From Chenopodium formosanum (taxonomy: Eukaryota; Streptophyta; Magnoliopsida; Caryophyllales; Amaranthaceae), in the NCBI GenBank assembly GCA_024500155.1, contig CM044860.1, positions 6,744,501 to 6,808,500 of the forward strand: DNA of 64,000 nucleotides, given 5' to 3'. The notes below the pieces were generated by a model. It made no database searches. It worked only from the letters and a program-made list of their open reading frames with translations, and had not been told where the DNA came from. This document shows, piece by piece, positions 1 to 12,479 of this stretch (within the stretch, counting starts at the first letter, position 1; every line of letters begins with the position of its first letter). A program made the translations under genes and the position numbers.

Positions 1-1
1 T

Positions 2-70
2 GCTGTTGGTGGAGATGATGGACCTCTGGATATTGCTGCGAGGCTCTATGTTACTTCGTATTTCAGGTGA
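2..70 (+). CDS. Possible 3' terminal coding piece of an unidentified gene, truncated by the window start
   Basis: Bases 2-70 read as 22 codons followed by TGA, ending in Y-V-T-S-Y-F-R. The frame is open to the left edge, so this could be the last exon of a gene that begins outside the window. An AG/GTGACT donor-like site overlaps the stop. If it were used with the acceptor-like AG near 145, the frame would run on for about 55 more codons. I cannot tell which reading is right and I do not recognise the peptide. It could also be chance. Confidence 0.25.
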   Translation, partial: AVGGDDGPLDIAARLYVTSYFR

Positions 71-369
71 CTTTGTGATTTTAAAAACCTCTGAAAATGG
101 AGTTCTCTTTCATGTGGTAATGCTGGATCTCTGTTTGTAGATAGTGAAGTTGGTGTACAGTCAAACATACGTGCATTCAATTTTAAGGACTTCATCTGGT
201 GTGAGGTGTGCCAATTAGAAGAAGGGTATATGCTCTGGCCATTGGTAATAGTGGCTATTTTTATTATAAGCTGCTTTTGGGGGGATCAGGTCCATGATGT
301 ATTTTTTTGAATTCGGGCCGGTCAAACCCTTAGCATATACCCTCTTCTTTTCCCCTCACTTCTCCAGTT

Positions 370-424
<55 letters not shown>

Positions 425-1480
425 CTGCTTTTGCCCAATGTCTTTTATAAATTTTGGGTGGCTCAAAGCTGCACAGATAAGAAAGGTTGCAGTAAGAATA
501 TAATCTACAGAAGCGACTTTTCCAGGGGTTATTTTCTTACCATAATGCTTCAGTTAATGTGGCAAAGTGTGCATTTAACTTTGGACGTTGTTGTTTTCAC
601 ATAAGTACTCCCTCCAGAAATCTGTTATGGACGAAGGGAGCAGTTAATTAAGTTTGTTTCGCGGGGAATAATATTTTGATTCGACGGTTGTGAATCTTAA
701 ATTATTTGTACAGAATAGTCTCCATGTTTAATGGAAATCTTTTGATGTAGATTTCTGCGTCATACTCCTAGTAGGCATGCTGTAATAAAATCTTGTATCC
801 AGCAACTTTGTGTTTGTGGTATGATCAAATAATTTTTGCTGTGAAGTATGTTTTGTTCAATATTAAGTATGAGCAGAACTCGGAAATTTTGGCTGTGTTT
901 GTTTTGGAGGAACTTTTTACGGTTTGCCCTTGTTTGGTTTTGACCGGAAGAAGAAAAGGTAATCTTACTTTTCAACTAGTGGAAACCATTTTCTTCCAAC
1001 TCCAAGCAAACACATACGAAGGAGAATAAAATAAGACCCTTAGCAAATACTCCATACTTCATCAAGAAGTGTTTGTCAATAAAGTGTTGCCTCATTTGGT
1101 AAGTTTCTTACCATCAAATCTTGAAAAGAGAGAGTAAAGATGAGAGGTGTTGGAAGACCGTTGCTGTGCATCGGAGATCTGCTGTGCGATGTTGGAGAAT
1201 CAGAAGATAATTTGGAGCATCCAATTCCCCATATTCAAACACCCTCTTCTCATAGCATCATGCTTCAGTACTTTTGTGTTCGCCGGGTTGCCACTTACCA
1301 GAGCTATTATACGCTTTCACTGTCTTGCTTCCTACTTGCTTGTAAACTTGTTTTCTCTCAACTGCTTGCAATTCTTCTTCTGCAAGAGCATTTGTCATCA
1401 CTCTTCTCTGTTGTATTCAGCTTCTGCTATCTGACTAGTTATATTTTTCTTCTTTGCTCCCCTCCCCTCTTCTTCTCTTA
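71..1480. other. Spacer or 3' UTR without a supportable gene
   Basis: The stretch holds a long T-tract (368-420, interrupted by one C), a degenerate Stowaway-like end near 605 (tactccctcc) and low-complexity AT-rich DNA. The short ORFs here have no recognisable domain or coding character. The first few hundred bases may be the 3' UTR of the gene entering from the left. Confidence 0.4.
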
Positions 1481-1619
1481 GCTGTGTACTGCTTTGGATA
1501 CTGCGAAGAAGTTGATAGAATCCACCAACTCAAATATGACAGTGCTGTAAGAGAATGTTAGGGAACTTGAAAAGATGATCAAGAAAGGCGATTCTGCTAT
1601 ACTTGTGTATAACATTTAG
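1481..1619 (+). pseudogene. Exon-like relic with one in-frame stop, coiled-coil-like peptide
   Basis: A pyrimidine-rich stretch ending in TTCTCTTAG looks like a 3' splice site. The frame that follows has coding character: L-D-T-A-K-K-L-I-E-S-T, then an in-frame TAA at codon 23, then E-N-V-R-E-L-E-K-M-I-K-K-G-D, ending at TAG. The spacing of K, E and L suggests a helical or coiled-coil segment. I do not recognise the parent protein. The stop and the absence of neighbouring exons suggest a decayed exon or captured gene fragment. It could also be the far 3' exon of the gene entering from the left. Confidence 0.3.
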
Positions 1620-2106
1620 TACACGAGTACGTAATTTTTTTGTTTTATGTAACAATGTTTTTACTGAAGTACTATGTTGGTCATAACTCTGGACTATTAT
1701 CTACACAAATTTTCCAGGAAGGGATGTGCTGTTACTCTATTAGCATGCGACACAAACACTAGAATAGTTCATGTGCAATAGTGCATGAAAGATAAAAAAT
1801 TGTGATACACGAAATGAAACAATTGATCTTGTATTATGGATTGCATATGAAAGTAAATATTGTGCAACACCAAATACAAAGACTGATAGACATGGATACC
1901 ATGTCGGACATGGATAAACCATCATGTCATCGAAAATGTTTCAACAGAAAGAGCAAGTCAAATGGTCGAAAACAAGTGTTATCAATCTTTTACTTATTGC
2001 CCAACCACGGAGATCATTTTGTGATTATCAGTTGACAAATTTAAACAAAAGGCCTGACAAATACATGGTTTCCCACAACAAAAATTGACGAATTTTCTTG
2101 CTTGGA

Positions 2107-5100
2107 TCAGCTAGCCATTGGGTGATTGTGAATATATTCAATGGCAAGCTTAGTTGAGTCAAGTTTATCTGCCTCCAAATCGGGAATCTCCAGCTTGAAT
2201 TCCTCTTCTAGGGCCATCACAAGCTCTACGTTGTCCAGGCTATCTAAATCTAAATCGTTCTGGAAATGTACATCAGGTGTGACCTGCAAAGCAATTGCAA
2301 CAAAGACGATCAAAATCAGCTGGCAAATAAAAAAACAATAGACTATTCAATTGCTACTCCAGTTTGTCACTGAAAAGCACCGCAACTCCTTTCTTAAGTT
2401 TAACATAGTTCTTTTTAGAGCTCCATCCTCACATTCTCACCAAAAGGAATAGCCTAATATTGAAATTCATAATCAAGTAACACTCAAACAAAGGAGCAAA
2501 TTTACAGCAATCTTTCAGACGAGATCTATCCCAACTGGTTAGTCAAAACGGATAGTTGAGGCTGTTGAGCTCATCAAGGTTGAAAAGACTACAAAACATC
2601 ATTTTCTAACCCAATCCAACCAATACTAGTTCTGTTGCCAAAGTGAAGCCTGAAGATGCACTAGATTTGAAGAATGGATAAGTAAATAAAGAGCCAACAG
2701 CACACTTTTGTTTTGGAACATCATGTATCACATTTTCTTTTAGTTCATCAAGGGGCATAATTGCATCTTCAAGTGGGGAAATCTATCAAGACCATCAGCG
2801 TCAGTTGGGGGGATGTAGATGGTACTTCAAATCTTAAACAAAAGTTGCTTCACTAGTTGCCTGGTAAGGAAATCACCATAGAGGCAAGCCATCTCGTAAA
2901 AATAACACTTTCATACTCAGCACCATATACAACAACGACAACAAAGCCTTAGTACCAAAATGATTTGGGGTCGGCTAACTTGAATTGTCATAAGGAACCG
3001 TCCGATGCTTAGACAGGATTATACTATGTTACTGTGGGCCTATTGCTGTTTTTGCTAACTATTAGATATTCACCTCAGTAGTTGTCCTTCCTTTGAATCC
3101 TAATTGATCTCATCATACAGCATTTAATTGCTGATTTGCTTCTCATCCAAATAGATGAGTTGCATCTTTCTACCTCTCAAGATCAAAACATGACAAAGGT
3201 ATACACGCCATTTTGTGTAGACAACATATAGTAGTATTGCCTTCTATTCCATCATACAGCTGTGATATTTGACCAACCTATGATGTTTGTACCATGTATT
3301 TGTCAAAATTTTCTAGGGCATTCATCTAGACTCTCCTCATATTAATCTCTTTTCCCAAAATTTCTTGCTCTCTCTCTCAACACATCATTACGAAAAAATA
3401 CACTATAAGGCTCGAAGCTAAATGCAGATAAAAAATAAGTGTCCAACCTTTAGCTACCCCAGAGAGGAGAGAGAGATGAAAACAGGAAAGACAAAATGCT
3501 AATCGACATTATGTAGATTAGCGTACAAAGAGAGAGAGTGACCAGAGAGCTAAGCAAGTATCTGTAACCAATAGATCAACAGTCTCAACACATATTTTCC
3601 AACCATTTCAATATATAACAGAAATAAACGTCTTAATTATTGGTCAATCACAAAACAACAAAAAACTTGACCTCAAAACTCTCCAGGAATGAAAATTCTC
3701 CCCTTCTTTTTTCCAAATTGACATGCAGCAGAGCATGGTTGATTTCTCCTTATGGTAGTAGATGGCTTCTGGTTGAAAATGATTGAGGAAAGTCATTAAT
3801 TGTAGCAACCTAGGACTACGAGCCATATTTCCAGTATCTTATAACTATTTTTAGTGACAGGGATGAGGGAAGTGAAGAATTAAGGAAAAAAGAAATGAAT
3901 TTAGAAAGAAGTTACAATAAATATTATTGCCAATTGCTGACTTCCAGAAGCAGATTATGGGTCATGACTAAAAATTTAGGACAGAGATCATTTAAAAAGA
4001 AAATTAATAATTTTTCTGAAAGCTGTCCAAATTTAGATGATCTCTGTCCTAAATTTTCAGAATTGCTGCAAGTTCCTCTTTACAGAATGAGTTACACACA
4101 TGTCAAGGTCACAATATCATCATATTGTGAACTAGGAGCCTAAAAAAGTAGGAAGTTATTCCTCATCATAATACAACCACAAATCATGTGATTAACAGGC
4201 TTGCTTCTTAGAGCCTATTTTTATAGCTGATGTTGGAATCCTTGGAGATTATCATCCTACACTGTATAGTCAAGCTAGGAGTTTCAAATATCATCCTTAA
4301 GCAGTAGTACAAAGTCTCATATGGGTTACAACACAGTATTATCATATTGAAAAAATCTTAAGAGACAGATCTTGCTATTTCAACATACCCTTTTCTAAAT
4401 CAATTTCTTTCTGAGAATATTTCGTCAATTTTCTTAGCAAGAAGTGGGAAATGAAAGATGCAACTAAAGACAAACATATAGATATCATGTGCAAATTTCC
4501 TATAAACAATCTAGGGAGGTGAGTGAATAGGGACATCTTCAATCTACCTCAGAAAATAAGATAACACACGGTAAGGAGGATTAAGGAAGGCTACAAAAGA
4601 AATAGTAGATAACAAAGTCCTCTGCAATGCTAGTTCTTAGTTTGTCAGGGACTTAACTCCACCGGACATAAAAGTAAGAGTTTGGACCTGGCATTACAGG
4701 AACGATGGACCTTGATCATGATAATAACTTTGCTATAGTCATATGGTCATGATTATAACTGTCCTGCATATCATTTAAACAAAACCCCACAAAACCTAAC
4801 AAGAACTATCCCAAAGTATATAAACCCAAACATGTTCAATTACCTTAGCACGTAAGCCTCCTTACCAATGAAAGACATTACATCAACATAAGCCTTCCAA
4901 TATACTTTAAAAACCCATATAGCCTCCATTGAGTTCATCAACATTAAAAATGAACAACACTGTAGAAGAAAACCCCGATCATAACTCAACTACAACAAAG
5001 ATTCACAACCATCTTTTAGGACTATTCATCACTATCAATTAATGCAAAATCTAAATTCCATTCCACAGAAAGCAACTATCACCATATCCATTCTAAACCA

Positions 5101-5961
5101 CATACAAAATAACTGAGCTTCAATACACCATTATAGTCCTAGCTTATCCATTCCAATCTTATTTAACCTCTCCAAAATTAATTTGACTGACACACATTTC
5201 TCCTTACTATAACTGCAAGCTACGGATTTCCTCCAAAATGTGCAATCTTTACATTACCCCCATAACCTTAACATGGTTTTCTTCAAGACAGCTCCAAATT
5301 ACAAAATTTACGCTATCATAAAGGACAACCACCACCAAAAGCCAAGAAACAATATATTCAATTACACCTCACTTTGCATTTCACCGTTCTTCACCAAAAG
5401 ATTGATTTTTTCAAACCCTAAAGAAGCTGAAACATCAAAATAAACAACCCCAACATCTCAAGCATTCGTTCGTTCATCACAAATTAGTCCAATGCCTACA
5501 AAAATCTTCAAACTACTGATCTACACATCCAAAACTCTCACATTTATTTTTATTTTTTTATAAAAATACATCGACCCCAATTTCAAAAAAAAAAATAAAA
5601 AATAAAAGAATAACAGAAAACCCAACAATCCCAAATTCAAAATTAGGAAAAACAATCACATTATAAATCAAATACCAGAGAAAAAAAATTGACAAATCCA
5701 AATTAAAAAGACCTAATTCCAGGAGAGAGAAAGAGAGGGGACCTTAGAAGGATCGACTTTGGGGAAGTCTTTGATGACGGAGAGAACTCTTTGAGTGACT
5801 TCATCTTTGGTGAGATGGTCATCGTGCGATGAAAATGCACGGCTAATTAAGTTAGGAAAGCTCTGCAATTTGTTGGATCCAGCAACAGAAATTGCAGTTC
5901 GAGAAACAGGGATTCGAATGTGCCCTAGAATTGCATTTTTCAGAGCTCCAATCATCGCCAT
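2107..5961 (-). CDS. mtACP: Mitochondrial acyl carrier protein (mtACP2-like)
   Basis: Exons on the minus strand are 5961-5743 and 2283-2107, which join in phase to give 131 residues. The protein carries the growing acyl chain of mitochondrial fatty acid synthesis (octanoate for lipoate), and in plants it is also associated with respiratory complex I. Residues 1 to about 42 form a basic presequence rich in R, S and A, ending near RAFSS. The acyl carrier domain follows, and the D-S-L motif places the phosphopantetheine serine at residue 88. The acidic helix after it (ELVMALEEEF) is typical of the family. I chose the ATG at 5961 because known homologues start with M-A at this point; an in-frame ATG lies 18 codons upstream. 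Overall sequence is closest to plant mtACP1/2 rather than mtACP3 (recalled knowledge). A single 3.46-kb intron splits the gene just before the conserved V-T-P. Confidence 0.93.
2925..3010 (-). mobile_element. Au-SINE-like 3' tail fragment
   Basis: The + strand has CAACAACGACAACAAAGCCTTAGT, then GATTTGGGGTCGGCTAAC. Reversed, this resembles the conserved 3' end of the plant Au SINE family, which has GGGTCGGCTA-like and AAGGCTTTGTTGTTG motifs (recalled knowledge). I could not see a clear tRNA-like head with A and B boxes, so this is probably a truncated or diverged copy inside the mtACP intron. Confidence 0.55.
3971..4057. repeat. Perfect 21-bp inverted repeat (hairpin) in the mtACP intron
   Basis: The left arm at 3971-3991 (AAAATTTAGGACAGAGATCA plus T) is exactly complementary to the right arm at 4037-4057. 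The loop is about 45 bp and holds further partial pairing. No terminal target duplication is obvious. Confidence 0.85.
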
Positions 5962-7419
5962 TATTCTGGGTATTTTTCTCTCTCCTCTGGTGAACTGAGA
6001 TGTACAATGTTTCAACTGGGTTTTGTTTCAACTGGGAATTACTTGACTTGGGTTTTGGGAGATGGAGTCTAATCCCCCATCCTTTTCATCTCCCTGAGAT
6101 GCACCCACCACGAGCGTGGGTAAGAAAATACCTATTTTGTCCCTGCCTGTAGAGAGTATGTCGTAAACATCAAAAAGACGTTACACGTCTTATGTTAATG
6201 GACTCTATAGTTTAACCTCAAACATCAATAACACGTCTTATGTTTATGGACTCCATGGTTAATCTTACACAAATACGAAATAACATGATACAGAGTTGTC
6301 AAAGTTGATGTTAATTATTGTAGCTTATTTGGTTGTAAAGCCTTAATACTCTATATATGACATGAGATTGAATCTCGTCTAAATTATTAGACAAGTTCAA
6401 GTACATAGTAATTTTTTAAAGGTTTAAAAAGCTGAATAAATTTGAGTAGCATAGATGAGAGGTTCAATAATTGAGGGTTGTAGGTCGTAAAGTAAATGCT
6501 AAATAATAGGATTAGACAATATGCAAACTATATAGTATGATACTTAATTACTCTTGTAGATTCGGGAACCATGACAACCTTTAACCTATGTTATTTTCGC
6601 CTTATTAAGAGCTTAATGTATTTTGGTCTTTCTTATATAAGGCCTGATTTGGCCAACACCTTTCAAGTCATATACGGAGTGATCTCTGTAATTTTATCTA
6701 GTCATGTTCTCATGTATAGGCTAATTTAAAATTTTCTAGTTTGCTACGATTTGGTCTGATTGTAACAAAGATATGTACCAAATAATAAGAATAAAGAGAA
6801 CTAACCCTCTTTAAATGGTATAATAATCCATTAAATTTCAAATATTAAGGGCCATAAAACCAAATACACTTCAACTTATTGGAGTTGAATTCAACTGATT
6901 GGAGCTGCTTGAAATGAATATTTTATGAGCGAAGGAAATTAGGAGTTGATCTGAACTAAACTGATTGGAGCTGAACTGAACTGAACTAAACTGATTGGAG
7001 CTGAACTGAAATTAAGCTAAAGCTGAAGTGAACAGGCCATAAAACCAAATACACTTCAACATAAATTTAATTAGTTGACCAAAAAGCAGCTCACCATTTT
7101 TGGAAGATAGTCAGGTACATTCAGACATGGAGTTGGAGGACAAAAAAATTGCAATAAAAAAATTTCAAAAAGAGGCAGAAAAATAATTCTGCAATCTATA
7201 GAATTAATCATTTTATCAGAAGTTAAGAATTTTATCTACAAAATTAAGATTGGCATAGTCTATACTTCTATAGGCTATACTTCTTTATCAAGGACATTTC
7301 TCACGAAAATTTGGCATAAAAGAAGACTTGTATATTTCTTATAGCTTGTTCCTAAATAACAAAAATGATACAAACAAAATCTTGGAAGTATAAAAAAGAG
7401 AGAATAACTCATTAGTTGA
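5962..7419. other. Spacer between the mtACP promoter and the protease 3' end
   Basis: The mtACP 5' leader and promoter should lie in the first few hundred bases. A 48-bp imperfect tandem duplication (ACACGTCTTATG at 6183 and 6231) follows. A Tourist-related repeat block lies at 6849-7060. The rest is AT-rich with no gene seen. Confidence 0.7.
6849..7060 (-). mobile_element. Tourist-like CAGTT/AACTG repeat element, diverged copy
   Basis: The block consists of repeated TGATTGGAGCTGAACTGAAC units and has GAAGTGAACAGGCC at its right end. This is the reverse complement of the GGCCTGTTCAC end of the better preserved copy at 17281-17512. A 26-bp direct repeat (GGCCATAAAACCAAATACAC plus TTCAAC) flanks the core at about 6850-6875 and 7035-7060. 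That is longer than a normal target duplication and points to a secondary duplication. Confidence 0.6.
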
Positions 7420-10400
7420 TCACAATCTCAATGGCTGGAGTTCTTGCTCAGGAATTGTAGCATCACTGTCAACAGACTTATATTGTGCTGTTGTTTGCTG
7501 CCTCCATTTCCAAATGAACCAAATCCCGTAAACAAATAAGCCTGACATTAATGTAAGAATAACTGCCATAACCACTATTAAGTAATGTTGTTGCCACCAA
7601 TTCCTGCATCATTCCAGAAATATCAAATTAAGGCGAGCAGAATTTTTTTACAGATACAACTTAGTAAAAATAATAAACCCGGTGAAAATGCATCAACAGT
7701 TTTACTCTAATTGCAAAAGCTGAATGCTTTGACTATATTGCTACTCAAATTGGAGACTGAGCGAGCCCAGGAGCCAACAATTTGAAGCCTAGAGAAAAAG
7801 ACAGTATTTTCTGATGCATTTGCACTTAACCAGCTAGATCAACAAGGTGAAAGAGCGTGCTTCAATATTCAACAGAAACTTAAAACAGAGAATTTTCATG
7901 ACGATCATAATCATCACCCACAATTAGTTAAAAACAAGATTGTTTTCAAGTGCAGATATTTAAAGGTTCACTGGCTCCAGAAACTGTCAAATAGATGCAC
8001 AGAAGGATGACTTGAACTAGTTAAGTCACACAAAACAGGATAGTCTGAGCGGAAATGCATACATGCATACCACTGGGTCCACTAATTAGCAAAGAACATA
8101 GAGGGCTGGACATGCTATATATAAACCAGCAATTGATGTTCTAGAAATTGTAAGAATGATTTTTACCGTTTCATAGGTGGCTCAACCTTCCAATCAACCA
8201 AGTTATAACTGCCAAAGGTTTCTGGAAGTTGGACATCATTTTTCGCTAAATGAGCAATTATATGCTGCACAAATAACAATCACGCTAAATATGAAATCTA
8301 ATTTCCAGCTTCGTTCACATTTAAACAATTTCATCAAGGAAAACCTACCATTGCAGTTGTGTTTGAGATATACTTGGAAGATCCTTCAGGATAGATGGCC
8401 CATTTTATCATGGAACCATTAGTGGAAGAAGCCAAATTTTGTAAATGAACCTGGAGAAACCAACAAAGACACTATTTAGCTGAATGATAAAGTTGACAAA
8501 AATCAGGGAGAAGTAATTTGAATTTTAAAAACGTATTCTTGTACACACATTATGAGAGCACAAATTAAAGCTGTGCTTACATGGTGGGAAGCAAGACAAT
8601 ATCTTTTTAGAGTACTAATAAGAATTCACAATAACGCAAAAATATGTTCTTTTAATACATTCTAGAGTATGGAGGGAAAGTGTGATTGTCAAAAATATGA
8701 ACATATCTTAGCTCCTTCAAAGGCATTGTAATCATAAAATCAACTTTACACTCAGCTTACCTGTGATATATTGACTTCCAAATCTCGAGCAATGAAACCA
8801 AACAGCTCTGATACATGAGGCTTCAAGTCCGACTCTTTGATGCTCAAAGACATTGCAAATGTTATGAATCCCACTTTTATAATTTCTGAAATTAAAAAAG
8901 TCAATTAAAGTCAATAATATGTGTAAAAAAATTATTTATATCAGATTAGTAAACCCTAAATTCTTGGACCCTTGGCACCCTAGAGCAATGCAGGGAGCCA
9001 GGGAACCCCATTTGCATCAGGTGGGCTTAAACCTGGTTGGTGCAGGAAAGCCACCCAGGCACACACCATCTAGAAACTAATTATGGAGTACCCTTATCCC
9101 TTATGTACCTTTGTGTGACTTTTCAGACTGCTACTGCTCCAACATGCTTCTCTAATCAAAAGGAAAATGAACTACTGACATGTGAAGAAGCATTTTTCAT
9201 GCTATAAAAATTCACTACCTGGAATAACATAGCTAGGTACTCCATCAGGTGCTGATGCTGGAGACCTTCCTGGAGCTGAAACCTCTCCACTTGAAGGTGT
9301 GGGTGCAGGGGTTAGTAAAGTGTCATTTACACGAAGATTTTCCCATAATTCAGAACAGTTCGTTTTCCAAAATCCAACTTTCAGGCTATTGCGATCATAC
9401 GTGACAAGAGTATTACGGACAATGATTCCTGTATTTAAGTGGAGATAAATGACAACATTGCTTACACACAAAGAAACAAAAGCTACTACAATGTCTACAA
9501 CAGCACATTATACCTCCTAAAAGTGTAGTGGGATCTTTCCCATTCTGAAAAACTCCAAGACAATATGCACCACGCACCTTTGAATGCTGAACAAGGAATG
9601 AAGTTATTGTAAGAAAGAGACGTAGGCTAATCTAGACCAGAGTCCCAACTATGTCATACCTAATCAACGGATTAGTATTGAAGAAATTGATAGCAATAGG
9701 TTAATTCATTATTAGCTTTAACGAAGAAGAAAAAAAAGGCGACAAGATCACCTTAAATAAATAGTTTTCTGGTGACATTGAATACTTTTGACCATTTTCA
9801 AAGACCATATCAACTGTAGGGAACGCCTTTGAAAGTTCTGAAGACTCGCTGAGAGAACACAGATACACCAGAAAGTTAAAACGTAGGATATAAAACAGCT
9901 GCGAAGTCAGTCTACATCAATGAAAGTAAACACTACCTTCCAGCACCAGAAAAGCAGACATCATTATAATTGGGGTCAGGACCACGGATTTGCTTAAGTC
10001 CATGGAGCTCATTGGTTAACTGCATCAACAAAATACATAATAGTCATCTGACATGTAATTTGGCTAGATAACATTACTAGAGCTAGACATGGAACAGAAA
10101 GGATAGATACAATATGGCAAAAGAATAATCACTCTTTTTGGAATAGAGATGCCAAATTAATGCCAAGGGCTAGGCATCACTTCTATGTAGAACATCTGTA
10201 TTCAATTCCAAGTGTAATTCTAAATCTAATTTTGCACAATTGATACTTTGACAGTAAATAAACTATTAAGGACACTCCTCTCTTTATGTCGTTCCTTTAT
10301 TTGCTGTTCATAAATCATACAGCTGACTCCATAGTGCTTTAAAAAATAAAACAGTACTTTGTAACCTCATCATTTATGTCCATTCAGCAAAATCTAGAAT

Positions 10401-12479
10401 CAGAAACGCTAAGATAATAACAGCGATGCCCTTTAGAAACCAAGTCTTACAGCATGAATAAAAGCCAAAAAAGCCTTTTCTGGTAAATAGGCGTATGTTG
10501 TACCACTATCCAGAACAGTTCCATGTTTTCCATCAAAAACCTTTGAATCGATAGGCAGCTTTTTCCCCGCAACATGTAATTCCTTCAGCTCAATATTGTA
10601 ATAAGGACTGTTGCCATCCAGGAACTAGGGTAAATGTGTCAGATGTTAAGGAAAAAAAAGGAGAGTTCATGGAAAAAATAATCCTTCCAACTCATACCTG
10701 CGGTCGGGATCAGAATGGCTGAAGACCATGTCAGAGGGGGGTGATATAGAACCAAGGATCATAGCACCACCACCTATACCCATTCCGCCGTAACAAAGTG
10801 AAAAGGAATCGCTGATTACACCTTTATCAACAAGTTGATCGACAATGCTTAGTTCACCTCGACCTAGACCCATTATACCATCAGCATGCTGACTATAAAG
10901 GTCACCAGTTTCTGAAGTTTCACAGCCAAAAACAGCACGCTGGGGTTTAAGCTCGCTTTGATTGCCAAATGATACAATATCTTCACCAAGGACGCCACTG
11001 CTGGAACTCATTTCAGCATACCGTCTCTCATAAGCACACAGAACATTCTCAGCATCACATGTACAATCAGGATTGCATTTTAAAGGATGATAGGTGTTCG
11101 AATGATCTGGTTGGAACTTCGGATCCTGCAGATAGAAAATTAGGATGGGACAAGAAAAAGAAGCAATAGTATTCAGGAAATTGAAGTAAGCAGAAAAAGA
11201 AGTCCAAGTATCCAACACACCCATAATATTTTATTTTTCAAAGCCAGAATTCCAGAAATCATCTTGTTGTCGTGCAGAAAGCACTGAAACACGCACAAAA
11301 ATGCAAAGGAAAAACCTTTGGGAATTGCAACAATCCGTAAGTATTTCATACATGAACAAATGGACAAAAGAAAGAGAACAATAAAAACATACGAGTGTGT
11401 TCCTAACTTCCTACAAAAACCAGAACAAAAGTCTCCATCTTGAAAACATTAAACAAAGGCTCCGTTCTGAAAACATTAAACAAAGTCTCCATTCTGAAAA
11501 CATTAAACAAAGAAATTGCATACACCAATATCCTATTTCCTTAAATTCATTCAAATTCGATTTGGCAACCATACTATGACATAGCTTACTGCTTTTCGTT
11601 TTTCTAAATCATCATTGAAAGGAGTAATTTTAGGTTAACTTCAATCCAAATTTGAACCTTTTGGCAAGTACAATTCGAAAAACCAATTCATTTAGAAAGT
11701 CATTATAAATATTTAACTACAAAATGTGGAGAGATTTATAAGATCATGCCACTTTCCTACTTTCCCGTTTATATACAACGTACTTGTCAGCACGTCGAAT
11801 TACTAGTTCAAATTACGCTATCACAGTAAATTTCAACCACGAGTGCACAGAATTCACAATTCCTAATTCATTTCAGAGTTTCACCCAATTTAAATTTTCA
11901 CATTCATAAATTAACTATGATCAACAATCAGCAATCACAATTCACCGCAAAAAAAATAACAAAATTATACGATCGCAACAAGATAATTAACATTAAATAA
12001 ATAAAAAATCACAGAAAAATACCTGATGATGACCACAATGATCGCAATTTGAACACGGCACATACGTAACAGTACTCCCTGTATCAACAATCAACGCAAA
12101 CTCCTGCGGCGGAGTTCCGATGTAAAGCCTCGTCGTATAATACCTAAAAAATCAAAATCAAAATTCCAAAAAAAATCATTAATCAATCAAAAATCAAATA
12201 ATTAGGGAAAAAATAAAAATTCAACTGTTCAACTAATACAAACCCATTAGAGAGAAGATCATCGAAGAGATTCATATGAGCATTAGGAGGAACGCGTTTA
12301 GATTGAAGATTTCGACGGAATTTAGCGTCGGGAATTTGAGGAGAGAGAGTGAGAGGAAATACTAGAGGTGTACGGCGGTTGTTGGGGAGTACGGAAGTTG
12401 GATTTACGCCGGAAAATGTGGATGTGAAGAGGAAGAAGAGGTGGATGAAGGTGGTGGTTATGGCGGCGAATTGGGTCAT
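7420..12479 (-). CDS. Membrane-anchored A1-family aspartyl protease (At3g50050/At5g43100-like)
   Basis: Twelve exons on the minus strand: 12479-12244, 12143-12023, 11125-10698, 10607-10451, 10019-9937, 9848-9752, 9586-9514, 9428-9219, 8885-8761, 8450-8349, 8264-8167 and 7603-7420. All join in phase to give 637 residues, close to the length of the Arabidopsis homologues. The N-terminus has a hydrophobic signal segment (about 8-24). The pepsin-like fold carries both catalytic aspartates, D-T-G-S at 99-102 and D-S-G at 295-297. The plant-type cysteine-rich insert (C-S-N-C-D-H-C) follows the first one. The C-terminal region has a P/S-rich linker, a globular extension and one membrane segment (about 583-606) with a short basic-then-acidic tail. 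It probably cleaves proteins in the secretory route or at the plasma membrane; the substrate is unknown. I chose the start at 12479 because it directly precedes the signal segment; a longer upstream ORF is probably leader sequence. Confidence 0.93.
11431..11511. repeat. Three tandem copies of a 27-bp unit in an intron of the protease gene
   Basis: The unit CTGAAAACATTAAACAAA plus a variable CTCCATT part is repeated three times without a gap (11431-11457, 11458-11484, 11485-11511). Only a few bases differ between copies. Because 27 is divisible by three, all copies stay open in one frame, but the block lies inside an intron. Confidence 0.85.

Larger units (their letters stand above)
2284..5742 (-). 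other. Large intron of the mtACP gene
   Basis: This 3459-bp intron begins with GT (complement of 5741-5742) and ends with CAG at 2284-2286. It contains a SINE-like tail (about 2925-3010), a perfect 21-bp inverted repeat (3971-4057) and ordinary AT-rich DNA. I see no nested gene that I can support; the 82-codon ORF at 3895 overlaps the inverted repeat and has no domain. Confidence 0.8.

Noticed and set aside
605..645. Stowaway-like end (tactccctcc ... gaagggag)
   Set aside because: The two motifs are only ~35 bp apart and mismatched, so I could not define an element.
3895..4143. An 82-codon open frame in the mtACP intron
   Set aside because: It spans the perfect inverted repeat, so the frame is a by-product of that structure.
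5962..6015. Upstream in-frame ATG that would extend mtACP by 18 residues
   Set aside because: Known homologues start at the M-A dipeptide at 5961, and the extra residues do not resemble a better presequence.
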